From Deltaproteobacteria bacterium (GTDB taxonomy: Bacteria; Desulfobacterota; GWC2-55-46; JADFVP01), in assembly GCA_024275855.1 (NCBI GenBank), contig JAJRYL010000148.1:1-6565 (forward strand): a DNA stretch of 6,565 bases. The letters are read 5' to 3'. How positions within the stretch are numbered: the stretch's first letter is position 1; each line of letters begins with the position of its first letter. The notes beneath the pieces were generated by a model. It was not told the origin of the DNA. It ran no database searches and saw only the letters and a list, made by a program, of their open reading frames with translations. This document shows, piece by piece, positions 1 through 5,599 of the stretch. The position numbers and the translations under genes were made by a program.

Positions 1-8
1 GGATAAAA

Positions 9-28
9 TTAGCACAAATTTAGCACAA
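9..28. repeat. Two tandem copies of TTAGCACAA, 11-bp period
   Basis: The nonamer TTAGCACAA lies at 9-17 and again at 20-28, separated by two bases, so the copies repeat every 11 bp, one helical turn. Same-face tandem repeats close to a tRNA 3' end resemble arm-type sites of tyrosine integrases, but that is inference. The window edge at position 1 hides whether more copies exist. Confidence 0.45.
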
Positions 29-48
29 TGCGGCTCTTGAAATGACCA

Positions 49-77
49 AAGGGCTTGACGAAATCGCCAAACCCCTT
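49..77. terminator. Hairpin beyond the tRNA-Lys 3' end, possible terminator
   Basis: AAGGG (49-53) pairs with CCCTT (73-77). Inside it TTGACGA (55-61) pairs with TCGCCAA (64-70), with one G-T pair and a very tight loop. The hairpin starts 9 bases beyond the encoded CCA of tRNA-Lys and could end that transcript, or a + strand transcript coming from the left. There is no long T run on either side, so intrinsic termination is uncertain. Confidence 0.35.
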
Positions 78-85
78 GATTTAAT

Positions 86-161
86 TGGTGGGCCGCGCTG
101 GGATCGAACCAGCGACCCGCTGATTAAGAGTCAGCTGCTCTTCCAACTGAGCTAGCGGCCC
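86..161 (-). tRNA. tRNA-Lys (anticodon CTT)
   Basis: The reverse complement folds as a complete cloverleaf. The acceptor stem is GGGCCGC with GCGGCCC, the D arm starts AGCTCAGTTGG, the anticodon stem GCTGA/TCAGC encloses loop CTCTTAA with anticodon CTT, and the T arm carries GGTTCGATCC. The 3' CCA is encoded in the genome at 86-88. It reads AAG codons as lysine. It lies 113 bp downstream of tRNA-Arg on the same strand, so the two could share a transcript, though a separate promoter candidate exists in the gap. Confidence 0.97.
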
Positions 162-173
162 GTCAAAAAAAAA

Positions 174-202
174 ATAACAAAATAACATTGTTGCAATAAC
201 AA
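174..202 (-). promoter_or_regulatory. Candidate promoter for tRNA-Lys
   Basis: Read on the - strand, TTGTTA (197-202) and TGTTAT (174-179) are 17 bp apart. Each matches the sigma-70 boxes at four of six positions. The predicted start lies a few bases before the mature tRNA 5' end at 161, inside an A/T run. The region is AT-rich, so a chance match is possible. Confidence 0.35.
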
Positions 203-274
203 CAACAAAAACCTTAAGAGCGGCTTGTATCGTGCCGAGATAGAGATATAAGCAAAGTTACGAATCTGACTCTC

Positions 275-350
275 TGGTGCGCCTGAGAGGATTCGAACCT
301 CCGACCCTCGGCTTCGGAGGCCGATGCTCTATCCACTGAGCTACAGGCGC
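275..350 (-). tRNA. tRNA-Arg (anticodon CCG)
   Basis: The reverse complement gives a full cloverleaf. The acceptor stem is GCGCCTG with CAGGCGC, the D arm is TAGCTCAGTGGATAGAGC, the anticodon stem TCGGC/GCCGA encloses loop CTCCGAA with anticodon CCG, and the T arm carries GGTTCGAATCC. The 3' CCA is encoded at 275-277. It reads CGG codons as arginine. It is the promoter-proximal member of the tRNA pair. Confidence 0.97.
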
Positions 351-365
351 TCGAACCAAGTACTA

Positions 366-394
366 AAGGTATAAGAAAAACGGCTCTGTGTCAA
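366..394 (-). promoter_or_regulatory. Sigma-70 type promoter of tRNA-Arg
   Basis: On the - strand a perfect TTGACA -35 box (389-394) is followed 17 bp later by TACCTT (366-371). The overlapping TATACC (368-373) at 15-bp spacing is another -10 choice. The predicted start is about 10 bases before the tRNA 5' end at 350, as is usual for stable RNA genes. It probably drives tRNA-Arg and perhaps tRNA-Lys. A small perfect inverted repeat, AGACA-ATC-TGTCT (394-406), touches the upstream edge of the -35 box. Confidence 0.6.
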
Positions 395-471
395 GACAAT
401 CTGTCTCAGAACGTTTTGTGCCGACAGGCTGGTCAGATAGCGCAACAGCGGCATCACAGATCAAATATATA

Positions 472-490
472 ACTTAACCGTGGTTTAAGT
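472..490. promoter_or_regulatory. Dyad ACTTAA-N7-TTAAGT upstream of the kinase gene
   Basis: ACTTAA (472-477) and TTAAGT (485-490) are perfect inverted arms around a 7-bp spacer whose CC and GG extend the symmetry. It sits beside AT-rich TATATAAC (466-473) and about 95 bp before the kinase start, where a regulator could bind. No good -35/-10 pair for the kinase is visible in 351-584, and the rest of that gap shows nothing else recognisable. Confidence 0.3.
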
Positions 491-584
491 CCGCCAAGAT
501 GATACACTCTTTTTGCCGCCCTGTAACAGAAGCGCCACATACTGCTATTTTCCGACAATATTACTAAAATATCCTGATAAGCAA

Positions 585-2963
585 ATGAATATAAAAAGAA
601 GCCTTCACTCGAAAATTCTCTTTCTTATGATCTGCCTGATGACTGTCGGCATTCTCACCTCTATTATTTGGGGGTTAAAGAACAGAGAGGGCGAACTGCT
701 TGGCGAAAAGCTTAGAGCTTCGAGCTTCATTGCCGAACCCATACTCAACGCTATCTATAAGGATATGTTGGAAGAGCGCGCTGACTTAGCGCGCAACCTG
801 ATCACCGCGCTCAGCCATGTTAAAGGCCTTGAAATAAAGATTATAAGAAGCAACGGCACAGAGCAGGCTTTTAAAGACCTTAAGACTATTGAAGCCGTTA
901 AAAAAGAGTTCGGAAAAGTGAAGCCGGAGTGGCTTGCCAACCACCCGGACGAACCTATAAATATAGCTAAAGGCGTAGAGACCGACAATTTCAAAAAGGC
1001 CTTGAATAACTTCAGGGCGGACTGGAAGAGAGGGCCTATCTATTATGTGGAAAAAACAGACCGTGTACCGAACCTAACCTACCTTCAGCCTATAGAAAAG
1101 AAGTCCAAGTGCAACAGTTGCCATACATCCGAGAGCGCACGGGGAATTCTTATGATTACAACCCCGCTCGACGACATGTACGCAACCTTGTCGAGACACA
1201 GAAACCATTGGATTTTTTCCGGAATTCTTGTGATGTTCGGCAGCGCTGCCCTGCTCTCTTTACTAATCCGCACCTCCATTACCGGGCCTATCAAGAGAAC
1301 CGTCGAGGTTATCGAGCGAATAGCCAAAGGCAAGGGTTCTATGAATGAGCGCGTAAAAAAGACCTCGGATGACGAGATCGGCTGCCTTACCGACGCCTTC
1401 AACAGCATGCTTGATACGCTTGAAGGACGCGAAGAAGAGAACGAACGCCTGTTCCGCATGGTGGCAAAGAGCAAAGAAGAGTGGGTAGCCACCTTCGACG
1501 CTATTCAGGACCTTATCTCCATACATGATAAAGAGAACAGAATTTTGAAGGTAAACAAGGCGCTTGCGAATAAGTTCAATACCACACCGGAAGAACTGAT
1601 CGGCAGAGACTGCCACGACCTTTTCTTTAAAAATGACGACCCTGATTCCGAGTGCCCGCACAACCTTACACTCTCTACAGGCAAGGTAGAGGATGCGGAT
1701 TACGACAACCTGACAATCGAAGGCTCGTACAATATTACCACCTTTCCCGTCTTCGACGACAACGGCACCCCGTCTGCCACAGTACATATACTAAGAGACA
1801 TAACGCACGAAAAACTTCTTGGAGAGCAGCTTCTTCATGCGGAAAAACTCTCTACAGTCGGCAAGCTTGTTGCCGGAATTGCGCACGAGCTTAACAACCC
1901 GCTTATGGGAATAATGGGCTTCTCCCAAATACTGATGGACATGCCGGGAGACAGACCCATAGAAGAGATAAAGGACAAGATCGGTAAGATATACCACGAG
2001 TCCCTCAGGACATCCAAGATCGTAAAAAACCTGCTTACTTTCGCCAGGGTCAACAAAACAGAGCGCGAATTTCACAATATAAACGATATTATCTGCAAGA
2101 CCTTTGAAATGAGGGAGTACTCGCTGAAGGCCAACAATATTACTTTCAGCCTGAGCCTCGACCGTGACCTGCCAGACAGCATGGTAGATATATATCAACT
2201 CCAGCAGGTCTTTATAAATATAATAAACAACGCCGAAGACGCTATGGTAGAAAAGAGCGGCAAGGGGCATATAAGCGTCAAGACCGGCACTAAGAACGGT
2301 AAGATCTTCATCACCTTTAAAGATAACGGCCCGGGTGTTAAAAAAGACGTTATCAACAAGGTCTTCGACCCGTTCTTTACAACAAAGGAGGTCGGCAAAG
2401 GCACCGGCCTCGGACTCTCGATCACCCACGGCATAATTACCGAACACGGTGGAAAGATAGATATAACCAACCTTGACGGAGAGGGTTTAATAGTCACCAT
2501 AGAACTGCCTGTGCTGAAACAGGAGGAGTGGGCTCAGGTTAAAAAGGCCGTTGAACAAGAGCAGGCGGCGGCACAGAGCAGCGCGTCGAGATACAGAAGC
2601 AAACACCTGCTTATAGTTGACGACGAAAAATCTATAAGGGAGACACTTGCCGACCTGCTTGAGAAGAAAGGCTTCAGCGTCCGGACAGCGCGCGATGGGC
2701 ACGAGGCGCTTGAGGCGCTGAAAGAGACGCGCTTCTCACTGATGATATTCGACATTAAGATGCCAGGTATCAGCGGAATAGAGCTATATAACGAAATCGT
2801 AAAGAAACATGAGTACCTGCAGGGACACCTTATAGCGGTAACCGGAGACGTCTTTAGCGCCGACGTTAAAGAATTCCTCTCTACCACTAAATGCCCGTAC
2901 TTCCTTAAACCGTTTGAACTTTCAAAGATGATGAACCTTATCAACAGCACTATGGGCAATTAA
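585..2963 (+). CDS. Membrane-bound hybrid histidine kinase with periplasmic c-type heme sensor
   Basis: This is a 792-residue hybrid sensor kinase. A short basic N-terminus precedes membrane segment 1 (about 11-30). A periplasmic part (31-208) follows, with one c-heme attachment motif CNSCH (Cys176, Cys179, His180), like Tll0287/DUF3365-type sensors. Membrane segment 2 (about 209-228) leads to HAMP (229-281), PAS (about 294-408), HisKA with His434 in AHELNNP, and HATPase with the N box near Asn549, DNGPG (580-584) and GTGLG (606-610). The C-terminal receiver (about 674-788) has acidic pair Asp679/Asp680, phosphoacceptor Asp723, Thr753 and Lys775, so it is complete. Signal transfer is expected from periplasmic redox or ligand state at the heme to His434 and Asp723. 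The partner regulator is not in the window. I chose ATG 585, just before the first membrane segment. An in-frame TTG at 513 would add 24 residues that look non-coding. The ribosome binding site is weak. The stimulus is unknown. Confidence 0.93.
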   Translation: MNIKRSLHSKILFLMICLMTVGILTSIIWGLKNREGELLGEKLRASSFIAEPILNAIYKDMLEERADLARNLITALSHVKGLEIKIIRSNGTEQAFKDLKTIEAVKKEFGKVKPEWLANHPDEPINIAKGVETDNFKKALNNFRADWKRGPIYYVEKTDRVPNLTYLQPIEKKSKCNSCHTSESARGILMITTPLDDMYATLSRHRNHWIFSGILVMFGSAALLSLLIRTSITGPIKRTVEVIERIAKGKGSMNERVKKTSDDEIGCLTDAFNSMLDTLEGREEENERLFRMVAKSKEEWVATFDAIQDLISIHDKENRILKVNKALANKFNTTPEELIGRDCHDLFFKNDDPDSECPHNLTLSTGKVEDADYDNLTIEGSYNITTFPVFDDNGTPSATVHILRDITHEKLLGEQLLHAEKLSTVGKLVAGIAHELNNPLMGIMGFSQILMDMPGDRPIEEIKDKIGKIYHESLRTSKIVKNLLTFARVNKTEREFHNINDIICKTFEMREYSLKANNITFSLSLDRDLPDSMVDIYQLQQVFINIINNAEDAMVEKSGKGHISVKTGTKNGKIFITFKDNGPGVKKDVINKVFDPFFTTKEVGKGTGLGLSITHGIITEHGGKIDITNLDGEGLIVTIELPVLKQEEWAQVKKAVEQEQAAAQSSASRYRSKHLLIVDDEKSIRETLADLLEKKGFSVRTARDGHEALEALKETRFSLMIFDIKMPGISGIELYNEIVKKHEYLQGHLIAVTGDVFSADVKEFLSTTKCPYFLKPFELSKMMNLINSTMGN

Positions 2964-3243
2964 CGAAAGTACATACAACAGCGCGCAACCGCCTTTACAC
3001 CGCCGAAAAAAGTAACAGCCGGGATTATAACCGCACCTTGCAACGTTTTGAGCCAACAGCGGCAGACCAAAGAGCCCTTGATGCAGGGGCGCTATTATGT
3101 TAAAAACAAGATACCCATTTATAATAAAAATAGTTATAAAGGCCGACTGGCCGACAAAACGGCATAAGCGTCCGGTCGCGCAAACCTTAAAATTCTCTAC
3201 AGCTTACTTTCCGCCTTGCGGCTTTGCTTAATAAGCACTAAAA

Positions 3244-3271
3244 CCGACACGACCGCTCACGGCGATATAAT
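3244..3271 (+). promoter_or_regulatory. Candidate promoter of the aldolase gene
   Basis: CCGACA (3244-3249, matching four of six -35 positions) lies 16 bp before a perfect TATAAT (3266-3271). The predicted start near 3278 gives a leader of about 65 bases. An alternative -10 box, TAATAT (3291-3296), has no matching -35 box. No transcript evidence is available. Confidence 0.45.
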
Positions 3272-3284
3272 TAAAACCGGTCGT
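3249..3284. repeat. Inverted repeat ACGACCG / CGGTCGT around the aldolase -10 box
   Basis: ACGACCG (3249-3255) and CGGTCGT (3278-3284) are perfect 7-bp inverted arms with a 22-bp spacer that contains the TATAAT box. The arms overlap the end of the -35 box and the predicted start site. This would fit an operator bound by a dimeric regulator, but the regulator is not known. Confidence 0.4.
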
Positions 3285-3332
3285 AAACGGTAATATCTAT
3301 TAATTTTTTTTCTCGCACATGACATTAAGTAT

Positions 3333-3340
3333 AAGGAGGG
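3333..3340 (+). promoter_or_regulatory. Strong ribosome binding site of the aldolase gene
   Basis: AAGGAGGG lies four bases before ATG 3345, close to the ideal anti-16S complement. It fixes the start codon and suggests high translation. It is clearly the best site in the window: the kinase and uvrC starts have no comparable sequence and efp only GGAG. Confidence 0.85.
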
Positions 3341-3344
3341 TTGT

Positions 3345-4691
3345 ATGAAGCTGTTCGATTCTATTGGCGGTATTTACCAGCATATAGATAACTCCGTAGA
3401 GGAGGCTCGAGGCGGTGTACAGGTCTTTGATGCCGACAGGTTAAGAAAAACCGACATTGACGGTGTAATCTACAATGCGGTCTTCAATAGTAATGAAGAG
3501 GTAAGAGACGAGGCGCGCAGGATTATACACTTAAGCGGAGTTGACCTCGGCATACGCCCGGCCTCTATTCAGGGCCTGTACGACGCTATGGGAAGGCGTG
3601 AGTGTGGCGGGTTTACCGTACCGGCAATTAACATCAGGGGGCTTACCTACGATGTCGCGCGCGCTATCTTTCGCGCCGCTATCAAGCTAAACGCCGGGGC
3701 CTTTCTCTTTGAGATAGCGAAGAGCGAAATAGGATATACGGACCAGAGGCCGGCGGAGTACACGGCTTGCTGTATTGCCGCGGCGATTAAAGAGGGCTGG
3801 AAGGGGCCGGTCTTTATTCAGGCCGACCACTTTCAGGTAAACGCCAAAAATTACGCCGAGAACCCGGAATTAGAGACGGAATCTTTAAAGAGCCTGATTA
3901 AAGAGGCCATAGACGCGCGGTTCTACAATATCGACATAGACGCCTCTACTACGGTCGATCTCTCAAAGCCGACCATAAAAGAGCAGCAGACCTCCAACTA
4001 CGAGATAACGGCTCTGCTTACCGACTTTATACGTCAAAACGAACCCGGGGGTATTACTGTATCCGTCGGCGGAGAGATAGGCGAGGTCGGCAAAAAGAAC
4101 TCGACCGAAGAGGAGCTTAGAGCCTTTATGGACGGTTACGTAGAGAGCCTCAAGGAGGGCGACAAAGGCATCTCCAAGATCAGCATACAGACGGGTACGT
4201 CGCACGGCGGCATCGCGCTTCCCGACGGCTCTATCGCCTCTGTAAAGGTGGACTTCGACACCATTGAACAACTCGACAAGATCGCCAAAGACTCTTACGG
4301 CCTCGCCGGGGTCGTACAGCATGGCGCCTCTACCCTGCCTGACGACGCCTTCCACGTCTTTCCGGAACGCGGAACCGCCGAGGTGCATCTTGCAACCGGT
4401 TTTCAGAATATGATTTATGACAGCGCCGCCTTTCCGGCGGAACTTAAGGCCGAGATATACGATCACCTTAAAAAAGAGCATTCAGGCGAGCGCAAAGAGG
4501 GCGAGACCTACGAGCAGTTCTACTACAAGACCCGTAAAAGAGGCTTCGGGCCCTTTAAGAAAAAGATGTGGGACTTGTCCGACGATATAAGAGAAACACT
4601 CGGCACCGAACTCGAAGAACGCTTCAACGGCCTGTTCACCAAGCTGAACGCGATAAATACGGTAGAGCACGTAACAAAGACGATTAACTAA
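3345..4691 (+). CDS. Class II fructose-bisphosphate aldolase family protein, long form
   Basis: This 448-residue cytoplasmic protein belongs to the zinc-dependent class II aldolase family (FbaA, GatY and KbaY), which splits or joins ketose bisphosphates through dihydroxyacetone phosphate. The barrel begins near residue 73 (QGLYDAMGR). Expected metal and catalytic positions are present: QADHF with Asp161 and His162, NIDIDAS (195-201), GGEIGEVG with Glu244, TSHGG with His287 and VQHGAST with His326. It is longer than typical 290-360 residue enzymes, with about 70 extra residues at the N-terminus and about 80 after the barrel. Where typical enzymes have K-x-N-x-x-T-[DE] it reads EVHLATG (346-352), losing the usual DHAP-binding Asn. 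Fructose-bisphosphate aldolase is therefore the best guess, but another substrate is possible. It looks like a single-gene unit, with its own promoter and a hairpin directly after the stop. Confidence 0.88.
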   Translation: MKLFDSIGGIYQHIDNSVEEARGGVQVFDADRLRKTDIDGVIYNAVFNSNEEVRDEARRIIHLSGVDLGIRPASIQGLYDAMGRRECGGFTVPAINIRGLTYDVARAIFRAAIKLNAGAFLFEIAKSEIGYTDQRPAEYTACCIAAAIKEGWKGPVFIQADHFQVNAKNYAENPELETESLKSLIKEAIDARFYNIDIDASTTVDLSKPTIKEQQTSNYEITALLTDFIRQNEPGGITVSVGGEIGEVGKKNSTEEELRAFMDGYVESLKEGDKGISKISIQTGTSHGGIALPDGSIASVKVDFDTIEQLDKIAKDSYGLAGVVQHGASTLPDDAFHVFPERGTAEVHLATGFQNMIYDSAAFPAELKAEIYDHLKKEHSGERKEGETYEQFYYKTRKRGFGPFKKKMWDLSDDIRETLGTELEERFNGLFTKLNAINTVEHVTKTIN

Positions 4692-4692
4692 G

Positions 4693-4717
4693 GAAGGTCT
4701 GATTTATTCAGACCTTC
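4693..4717 (+). terminator. Perfect hairpin directly after the aldolase stop codon
   Basis: GAAGGTCTGA (4693-4702) and TCAGACCTTC (4708-4717) form a perfect 10-bp stem with a TTTAT loop, beginning one base after the TAA stop. The position fits a transcript end or an RNA-stabilising 3' structure. No T run follows, so classical intrinsic termination is not certain. Confidence 0.5.
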
Positions 4718-4740
4718 GTGCGACATAAGGAAGTGTTGCC

Positions 4741-4837
4741 ATTTTCAATAACAGTGAGATCTTGAAAATATGAGAAGATGAAAAATCGCACTTTTTCATC
4801 TTCGTCTCTGTATAATTCAGGGACAGATTATTCAGAG
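4741..4837. repeat. Three further consecutive inverted repeats upstream of efp
   Basis: Repeat A is ATTTTCAA (4741-4748) with TTGAAAAT (4762-4769), loop of 13. Repeat B is a perfect 12-bp stem, 4774-4785 with 4792-4803, around loop TCGCAC. Repeat C is CTCTGTATAAT (4806-4816) with ATTATTCAGAG (4827-4837), 10 of 11 paired, loop of 10. With the hairpin at 4693-4717, most of the aldolase-efp gap is dyad sequence. It could be terminators, an RNA regulatory leader, or remains of a small palindromic repeat element. Confidence 0.6.
4811..4816 (+). promoter_or_regulatory. Candidate -10 box for efp
   Basis: A perfect TATAAT lies inside the left arm of the last inverted repeat, 67 bp before the efp start. 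No good -35 box is found 16-18 bp upstream (GCACTT at 17 bp is poor). The promoter call rests on the -10 alone. Confidence 0.3.
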
Positions 4838-4882
4838 ATTTCCTAAAAGACCATAAACAGGTTACAGACGGAGTTAAAAAAG

Positions 4883-5449
4883 ATGATAGTAGCTACACAG
4901 GTACGAGCCGGCATGACCATACTGCACAACAACGAACCGTATACGGTACTTACGGTCTCCCATATAACCCCGGGCAAGGGCCGCGGCATGGTGAGTTCCA
5001 AGCTGAGAAACTTAAAGACCGGGTCTACCACCGAGTACCGTTTCCGTTCCGACGAAAAGGTAGAGAAGGCCCGGCTCGAACAGCGCGAGATGGATTATCT
5101 TTACAACGACCCCGCAGGTTACCACTTTATGGACAGCGCTACCTACGAACAGATTTCTCTCGACGCCAACCTGCTTGGCGACAACGTGCACTACCTTAAA
5201 GAGAACATCAAGTTCATAGTCGAGTTCTACGACGGCTCTCCGGTCGGAGCCGAAGCGCCCAAGGTAGTGGAGTTGAAGGTGGTGGATACGGCGCCGCGCC
5301 TTAAGGGGGCAACCGCAACGGCATCGCAAAAACCGGCCACGCTCGAAACCGGTTACGTTGTAAACGTACCCGACTTTGTAGAGGTCGGCACGGTTATACG
5401 GCTCGACACCATAGAGGGCAAGTACCTCGACAGGGCCAAGTCCGACTAA
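4883..5449 (+). CDS. efp: Translation elongation factor P
   Basis: EF-P of 188 residues, the usual length. It binds between the P and E sites of stalled ribosomes and promotes peptide bond formation at polyproline stretches. Domain I (about 1-64) contains the loop TPGKGRGM, with Lys32 at the tip that enters the peptidyl transferase centre. YLYNDPAGYHFMD (72-84) marks the start of the second domain, and the third ends with the conserved LETGYVVNVPDFVEVGTVIR region. Lys32 is the type modified by EpmA-like lysylation or by the Bacillus-type route, but no modifying enzyme gene is in the window, so its state is unknown. ATG 4883 matches the family start; a GGAG site (4870-4873) lies nine bases upstream. 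The gene stands alone, 191 bp after the aldolase and 413 bp before uvrC. Its stop codon lies inside a 15-bp sequence repeated 80 bp downstream. Confidence 0.97.
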   Translation: MIVATQVRAGMTILHNNEPYTVLTVSHITPGKGRGMVSSKLRNLKTGSTTEYRFRSDEKVEKARLEQREMDYLYNDPAGYHFMDSATYEQISLDANLLGDNVHYLKENIKFIVEFYDGSPVGAEAPKVVELKVVDTAPRLKGATATASQKPATLETGYVVNVPDFVEVGTVIRLDTIEGKYLDRAKSD

Positions 5450-5536
5450 GCGGCCCGGCTCTACTCTAGACTCCCGGTCTACTCCTTTCAAAGTACTTTG
5501 CGTATAACGGAAGTCTTGAGCCCGACTAAGCGGCCC
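5442..5536 (+). repeat. 15-bp direct repeat CCGACTAAGCGGCCC, copies 80 bp apart
   Basis: Identical 15-mers lie at 5442-5456 and 5522-5536. The first copy covers the last codons and TAA stop of efp. Both are followed about 40-50 bp later by TACTTT (5494-5499 and 5571-5576), which hints at an old tandem duplication of about 80 bp whose middle has diverged. Confidence 0.7.
5489..5500. repeat. Perfect 12-bp palindrome CAAAGTACTTTG
   Basis: CAAAGTACTTTG is fully self-complementary and lies 40 bp after the efp stop. A gapless palindrome cannot form a useful RNA hairpin, so a protein binding site is a possibility. Chance occurrence in non-coding DNA is also possible. Confidence 0.35.
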
Positions 5537-5558
5537 TGTTGTAAGCTCTTCGGCTCGT

Positions 5559-5599
5559 CCTGCGTTGCAATACTTTAAACGCGAGGCGGGCCTTCTTTT
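5559..5599 (+). terminator. Candidate terminator of efp
   Basis: CCTGCGTT (5559-5566) pairs with AACGC (5578-5582) and AGG (5584-5586) across a single bulged G. The loop has 11 bases. The tract CCTTCTTTT (5591-5599) follows. GGCCC (5532-5536) could pair with GGGCC (5588-5592) to close an outer helix. The stem-plus-T-tract arrangement fits intrinsic termination, but the T tract starts several bases from the stem. Confidence 0.35.

Larger units (their letters stand above)
2964..3344 (+). other. 381-bp gap between kinase and aldolase genes
   Basis: No convincing gene is present. Visible elements are a 7-bp hairpin GCCCTTG-ATG-CAGGGGC (3074-3090), an AT-rich stretch (3093-3140) containing TATAAT at 3120-3125 without a good -35 box, a small direct repeat GGCCGAC (3141-3147 and 3149-3155), and a short hairpin CCGC-CTT-GCGG (3211-3221). 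None has a clean T tail, so no kinase terminator is certain. The right end holds the promoter and ribosome binding site of the aldolase, listed separately. Confidence 0.6.

Noticed and set aside
513..584. Alternative TTG start of the kinase, adding 24 residues
   Set aside because: It has no ribosome binding site, and the added residues do not resemble a signal peptide. ATG 585 opens with a short basic stretch and membrane segment, as expected.
755..2959. Several minus-strand and off-frame long ORFs within the kinase
   Set aside because: All lie inside the well-supported kinase reading frame and show no domains.
3141..3165. Possible sigma-54 promoter (TGGCC ... GGCA)
   Set aside because: The GG-to-GC spacing is 11 and not the required 10 bases.
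2964..3167. Open frame of 67 codons continuing in phase after the kinase stop codon
   Set aside because: The receiver domain is already complete before the TAA. The translated extension matches no family I know and an open stretch of this length has a few percent chance. Stop codon readthrough is not supported.
3081..3167. Small ORF of 28 residues starting MQGRYYVKNK
   Set aside because: No ribosome binding site; its start lies in the loop of a hairpin, and no family is recognised.
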